Below are positions 59,231 to 64,000 of a stretch of DNA of 64,000 nt, in pieces. Numbering within the stretch: the first letter of the stretch is position 1; each line of letters opens with the position of its first letter. The DNA comes from Oreohelix idahoensis (taxonomy: Eukaryota; Mollusca; Gastropoda; Stylommatophora; Oreohelicidae). Position numbers and translations under genes: made by a program. Below the pieces are notes generated by a model that was given only the letters and a program-made list of their open reading frames with translations, had not been told where the DNA came from and did no database searches. Location: positions 350,501-414,500 of the forward strand of contig JAMPIV010005830.1 of assembly GCA_024509875.1 (NCBI GenBank), in the 5' to 3' direction.

Positions 59231-61289
59231 AATTTATTCCACCACACTTGACAACACTGTGACACTCACACACATTTAACACTCTATAAGACTATCTTAA
59301 ATGAGTCACTGGTAAAGTTTCAAATATATATGTATTAATTACTTTCACTAATATATATCCTGATTCAACTACAAAATGAACCAGGAATCACAATTAATTG
59401 TAATCACAATTTATATATACATAATTTATAAACATGAACCTTGTAGTGACATATTTTATTAATATTATCCTATGTGTGTCAGTTGTGTAGTAGTACTATG
59501 AGGTAATACTGGTTTTGTTTTTTCAAGCTATGTTATTATTTGTCATCATGACTTCAAGTGTTTGTTTATCTGGGAAATAGTATGGGGAAAAAGTTCACAG
59601 TTCCTGTCAATTTAAACAAGGTATTGTCCCTCTTTTTTACTAAAATGTCAATTTTTGAGGGGACACATAATGTTGAGCTCCACTGGCCACAGAGGCTTAA
59701 CTTTCGTGATGGCGGCAGGAAAAGACTCCTCTGCTCGATTGCTCCCCTGTGTTCTGGAGACACCTCACTAGTCGCTATCTGGACCCAGGAGTATGCTGTC
59801 AGCCTCCAGATTCAGCAAAGCTCAGACCAGGTGCTGCTCAATAACTTTAGGACCACAGTCCCTGAAACAAGAAGGTTGTACCTCCTACTTCATAACTAAT
59901 TTATAATCTAATTCCAGACTGGCAATGAATAGGCACAAAATCCGACCTGCCACTGTCTCAGGCTTTTATTTAGAAAAATATAAGCTGAATCTCAACGCAC
60001 TGTTGCTTTAGAAAGTTTATTTGAAAATGTGGTGCTGACCTGACGCTCCTAATTGCCTATATTGGCGGGTCTAACCAATCGAGCCATGATTACACAGTTT
60101 TTTCAAAAAAAAAAGTACTCCTACTCACGTTTCCCTAACAACAAAGAATTAGTATTTATAGCCCGACTAATCGTGTTTAGCCTTACATTTACTTCTATCC
60201 AATCAAATAGGATTTAACATGGGGACCTATTTCCCGTACAATGGTGGTGTCAAAATCTGCCACTGAGCGATTCTGATTTTGGGGTTGTCTGACACCCTCA
60301 CTATTTCTTTTGGCTATAATTTATTAATTCCTAGACTATTTGCGTAACGTTTAACATATTCTTTGTCAGCAAGTCCTAAGGAACCCAAATATACAAATTT
60401 AAAGGAGCTAAGTGGCTGCGTTCAAAATATGCATTTTCTTCTAGGATAGTCGTGCTGTTGCCACCTCCTCACTTCCAAACTTTATGGCGTCTGCTGTACT
60501 GTCATACTAATGTCAGGATTTCAGACATAAAACAGTAGAATGTCATGTTTCCTAATAAGCGTTTTGTAAGTTTTTTAAACCTAACTCTCGTAGGGGTAGT
60601 GTTTTTTATCACTGTCGATTTGAAAAAAAATTAGTGCTTGTGGCCTTACACGCGTGATGACTTTAATTGTATAGCGAGACGCGTGTTTAGTGTTGTATGC
60701 GTTCCTGCTTTCAGCCCTCCCTTCTCTCTATCCTAATTCCATCTGTCTTTCGTTTATGGTAACTTAGTGTATAAAATGACATGAATGGAATATTAAATAT
60801 AGGTCAGCTTGCGTATCTCAAGGTTTTTCTTAGAAATGCAGTACACGTTTTATCGTAGAAAGCGTGTATGCTGCAGTAGGCTTTTACTATCAACGTGAAA
60901 CGTTACAATTTGCAGACGAAGTAGAAAACAAGGGGGATTTCGAGTACAGTCATTGTGACAGCACTGTTCTTTACCATTCTTCTTTCCTTTTATGGAAGTT
61001 ATTTGTTAGGCTTTACATTTACTTTTTTAATTTATATATGTGGATTAGAATTTCACACGACACTTATGCTGGTGATGTTTATTCTAAGGAAGTGATTATT
61101 TTTCCCAGTGTTGATTTTGTGCATGCTGAGCATTTTGTAAGTACTTTTGATAGTCGTCAGTTCGACAGTACCATGTTGGTTTGCCGCTTGATTGAGCGGG
61201 TTCACCGTAGGAGTTTGGTAGCCATTTTACCTGTTCTTGCATAGTGATATTATATACATGTGTTCATTCCTTGTGGCAGCATTTATATA
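59231..61289. other. Unassigned AT-rich DNA, about 2 kb
   Basis: Frames at 59558-59899 and 60864-61244 are open for 113 and 126 codons, but neither shows a domain I know. They may be chance. Confidence 0.4.
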
Positions 61290-63640
61290 CAGTAGAACTC
61301 CATTTATCCGAACCCCAATTATCCGAACATCCAATTATCCGAACACTTTTTCCAGGAAAAAAAAAAAATCAGATGCCACAGTCACGTTAGACTAAAATTC
61401 TGAATCTTTTAATGCGGCAAACTTCAAATGTGTGCGAACAATTTGTAGAGAATGGGATGGCTAATGGTCGGTCGCTTACGTACAGGAAGTCAGTTAGATC
61501 ATAAAGTCAGTTAATATCTGGTTTACCAATCCAGTGTACGTGTGCGTTCTAGGTAGAACACTGGCTAAACAGACAGTTCAACTTAAAATAATTGTGTCTG
61601 CTACTACAGCAGAATAATTTTGGTGTACAAGTATTTCTCTGTGCGATATGGCATCTTCCAGTAGGCCTAAAGCATATAAAAGGAACAGCAATGTTTTGTC
61701 AATTGAAACGAAAACAGAAATTATCAAGAGACTAGGACAAGGTGAAACTGTGTCTTCACTTGCGAGGATTTTCAATGTTGGGAAAGCTACCGTCTCTGAC
61801 ATCAAAAGTAACAAGGATAAAATTGTGAGTTTTGCATCGAAATTTGATAGTGAAAATGGGTCGAAGAAACGTAAAACCATGAGAAATGCGAAAGATGTGA
61901 AATTGGAAGAGGCTTTGTATATATGGTTTGTGCAAAGAAGAAGCAAAGGGGAACCTATCTCTGGTTCTCTGTTGTGTGAAAAGGCACTTCAGTTCAACAA
62001 TCAACTTGACGGTCCTCCTGACTTTAAGGCTAGCCAGGGATGGTTAAGAAACTTTAAATCTCGTCATGGCATACGAGAATTGGAGATTCAAGGGGAATCT
62101 TTATCTAGCGATGCAACTGCCGCTAAAAATTTTAAAGCAACATTCTTGGCTTTTTTGGAAGAAGAAGGTTATTCACTCGATGATGTGTATAATGCCGATG
62201 AGACTGGCTTATACTGGAAATCATTGCCTCAAAAATCACTTGCATCTCAGCGCGAAGCAGCTGCCCCTGGGTTTAAAAAGTGCAAAGAGAGAGTCACAAT
62301 TTTGGTAGCCGCGAATGCCAGTGGAAGTCATCGTTTACCGGTGCTAATGATCGGCAAAGCCAAAAAACCACGTTGTTTAAAGAATGTGACATGTCTCCCA
62401 TTGTGTTACAAAGCACAGAAGAGTGCTTGGATGAATAGTGAAATATTTCTTGATTGGTATACAAATCAGTTCATCCCAAATGTGAAGAGGTTAAGAGAAC
62501 AAGAAAAGAAAACTGGAAAAGTAATTCTTCTACTGGACAATGCACCATCTCATCCAGAGACGGATACATTGAATGCAGTTGATGCAAATTTTTAAGTAAT
62601 TTTTCTGCCTACCAATGTAACAGCACTGATTCAACCAATGGATCAGGGTGTTATAGCAAAACTTAAAAAGATGTACAAGAAGGAAGTCCTGCGTCGTTTA
62701 TTGTTGGCTGAAGATGAAGAAAGTGTGGTGGCGTTTTCCAAAAAGCTTAATCTCAAAGACTGCTGCTATATGTTAGCTGATGCTTGGACCACCCTGTCAC
62801 AAGATAATCTCAACAAGGCTTGGAGTAGATTGCTTGGGAAAAAAGGAGGAAATGAAACTACTGCAGTGGACACAAATGATGATTGTATAAATGAAGTTGT
62901 GGAACTGTTTCAAGCAATGCCCGGATTTTCGGACTGTGACAAAGATGATGCACATATGTGGCTAGAAGATGATAATGATTCTGGTTTTCAGTTTTTGAAT
63001 GACGAAGAAATTTTGTCTTTTGTGCAAGAAGAAAACCAAATACATGTACTGACCGATGATGAAGACTCCTCAGAAGTACATGATGTACTTGTAGATTATG
63101 AAGAAAAACCAAAACGTCGACCAAGTCCTGAAGAGGCCTTTATAGCACTAGAAACAGCGATGGCTTGGTACGAGCAAGAAGATGACAGCTGTCCTACACA
63201 GCTTCTGCTGTTGAAGAGAATGCGGGACTTAGCAGCCAAAAGGAGACTATCCAGTTTGGTGCAAAAGAGGATTCCTCATTATTTTAAATAGTGGGCTACA
63301 TCTGTGCAAGTACATATATACGTAAGTTGCGCCTGGTTTTGAATCGTTTGTAATGTTATTTTGAAAACATTTCTCTTTCTTAACAAAAATAATTAATACA
63401 AGTAGTACATGCACTGCAGTGTAATAAAAGATTTTGGTGATACAGTGATCTAATACAGTGTGGGTATTATTATTACAGTACAAGTAAATATGTTTTATAG
63501 TGTATTTTCCTTGTGATGGTTAATTATTTTTAGAAATATGTGTACATGTACTCGATACATTATGTAATCCAATTATCCGAACATTTGATTATCCGAACGA
63601 TGCTCGGTCCCATGGGGTTCGGATAAATGGAGTTCTACTG
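61290..63640 (+). mobile_element. Full-length pogo/Tigger DNA transposon, 2,351 bp
   Basis: The terminal inverted repeat 'cagtagaactccatttatcc' (extended by 'gaac') occurs at both ends, inside TA duplications (61288-61289 and 63641-63642). Subterminal 'ccaattatccgaac' motifs repeat near both ends (61313-61345; 63568-63600) and are likely transposase-binding sites. One transposase gene fills the interior. This is the standard Tc1/mariner, pogo-group architecture. Confidence 0.96.
61648..63291 (+). pseudogene. Tigger/pogo transposase with one internal stop
   Basis: 548 codons in one frame from MASSSRPKAYKRNSNVLS to the final stop, with a single TAA at codon 316 (62593-62595). Residues 16-65 are a CENP-B-type N-terminal helix-turn-helix ('LARIFNVGKATVSDIKSNKD'). 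Residues 85-150 are the second CENP-B/Tc5 DNA-binding domain ('SQGWLRNFKSRHGIRELEIQ'). The DDE domain has D184 (NADETG) and D297 (LLLDNAPSHP) before the stop and D332 (QPMDQG) after it. The C-terminus is acidic and ends 'QKRIPHYFK', a PIP-box-like motif. The truncated product would keep DNA binding but lack the third catalytic Asp. Otherwise the gene is undamaged. Confidence 0.95.
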
Positions 63641-63642
63641 TA

Positions 63643-63930
63643 TATAGGTTTTGCACTGTATTAGGCCGGGTGTGGCCAAGTTATGTTGCTGTAATAAAAG
63701 GGACGTAAGCTGATAATAGGCGTTAGTTCCTTGTGTCACCCATTGTTGTATAGTCATACCTTAGTGGACACGAGCCAGCGTGTGTTAGTTCATTCAGTAC
63801 AAGTGGTATAGCCCTAGTAGTGGGGGGGGGGCGGCTAGCACCTTCCCCCCCACCATAGCTCGTGGCTTGTGATAGTGTGGTAACACTCACTATATCCCAT
63901 CATTTCTTCACTCTTCACATAGTTTCATTC
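63643..63930. other. Unassigned
   Basis: Poly-G and poly-C runs near 63820-63855; no gene. Confidence 0.4.
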
Positions 63931-63935
63931 TTATA

Positions 63936-63972
<37 letters not shown>
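63936..63972. repeat. (CT)n microsatellite
   Basis: About 37 bp of CT repeat followed by 'gtgcgtgcgtgtgtg'. Confidence 0.96.
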
Positions 63973-63976
<4 letters not shown>

Positions 63977-64000
63977 GTGCGTGTGTGAATTGTCTTTCAC

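Noticed and set aside
59558..59899. 113-codon frame as a host gene exon
   Set aside because: No recognisable domain, homologue or exon boundary pattern; length is within chance for this composition.
60864..61244. 126-codon frame as a gene
   Set aside because: Hydrophobic stretch present, but no known family, and it sits in AT-rich DNA beside a transposon; not supported.

Overview
The window is animal genomic DNA made almost entirely of mobile elements and tandem repeats. I recognise no host protein-coding gene, no rRNA and no true tRNA gene. The mix (several LINE families with 5'-truncated copies, tRNA-derived SINEs, hAT and pogo/Tigger DNA transposons, one Ty3/gypsy-like LTR element, abundant microsatellites) fits an invertebrate, and I would guess a mollusc. 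That placement is inference: no host gene or rRNA here confirms it.

Layout. 0-5 kb: a 34-bp array, a SINE 3' piece and a 3.9-kb 41-bp satellite. 5-13.5 kb: LINE 3' ends, SINEs, an 852-bp hAT element with a perfect target-site duplication (TSD), and a decayed LINE ORF2 carrying a SINE. 14-23 kb: a GATA array, more SINEs, a Tigger1-like short element inside a SINE, two copies of one LINE family with clear insertion boundaries, a foldback element with 107-bp arms, and a LINE C-terminus. 23.2-32.9 kb: a 9.75-kb LTR retrotransposon on the minus strand with two 1.43-kb LTRs that are almost identical. 33-35.9 kb: a 51-bp minisatellite and a 21-bp minisatellite, each apparently grown out of a mobile element. 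38-45 kb: more arrays, one split by a nest of insertions. 45.3-48.9 kb: a LINE ORF1 (zinc-knuckle protein) broken by a SINE and a hAT element, both with TSDs. 49-61 kb: mostly unassigned AT-rich DNA with SINEs, arrays and microsatellites. 61.29-63.64 kb: a complete 2.35-kb pogo/Tigger transposon whose transposase has one internal stop.

The most striking item is the LTR element. Its domain order is gag, protease, integrase (with GPY/F module), reverse transcriptase, RNase H. Integrase precedes RT, as in Ty1/copia, but the RT, RNase H and GPY/F module are Ty3/gypsy-type. This is the order known from Gmr1-like elements. Its three frame breaks all lie in runs of A, and its LTRs differ at only a handful of positions, so it is young and may be intact apart from small indels.

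A second theme is that several minisatellites here (51 bp, 22 bp, 21 bp, 75 bp) are repeats of a segment inside a transposable element, with the rest of that element still flanking the array. A third is stratigraphy: many insertions have readable TSDs, so their relative order can be read directly.
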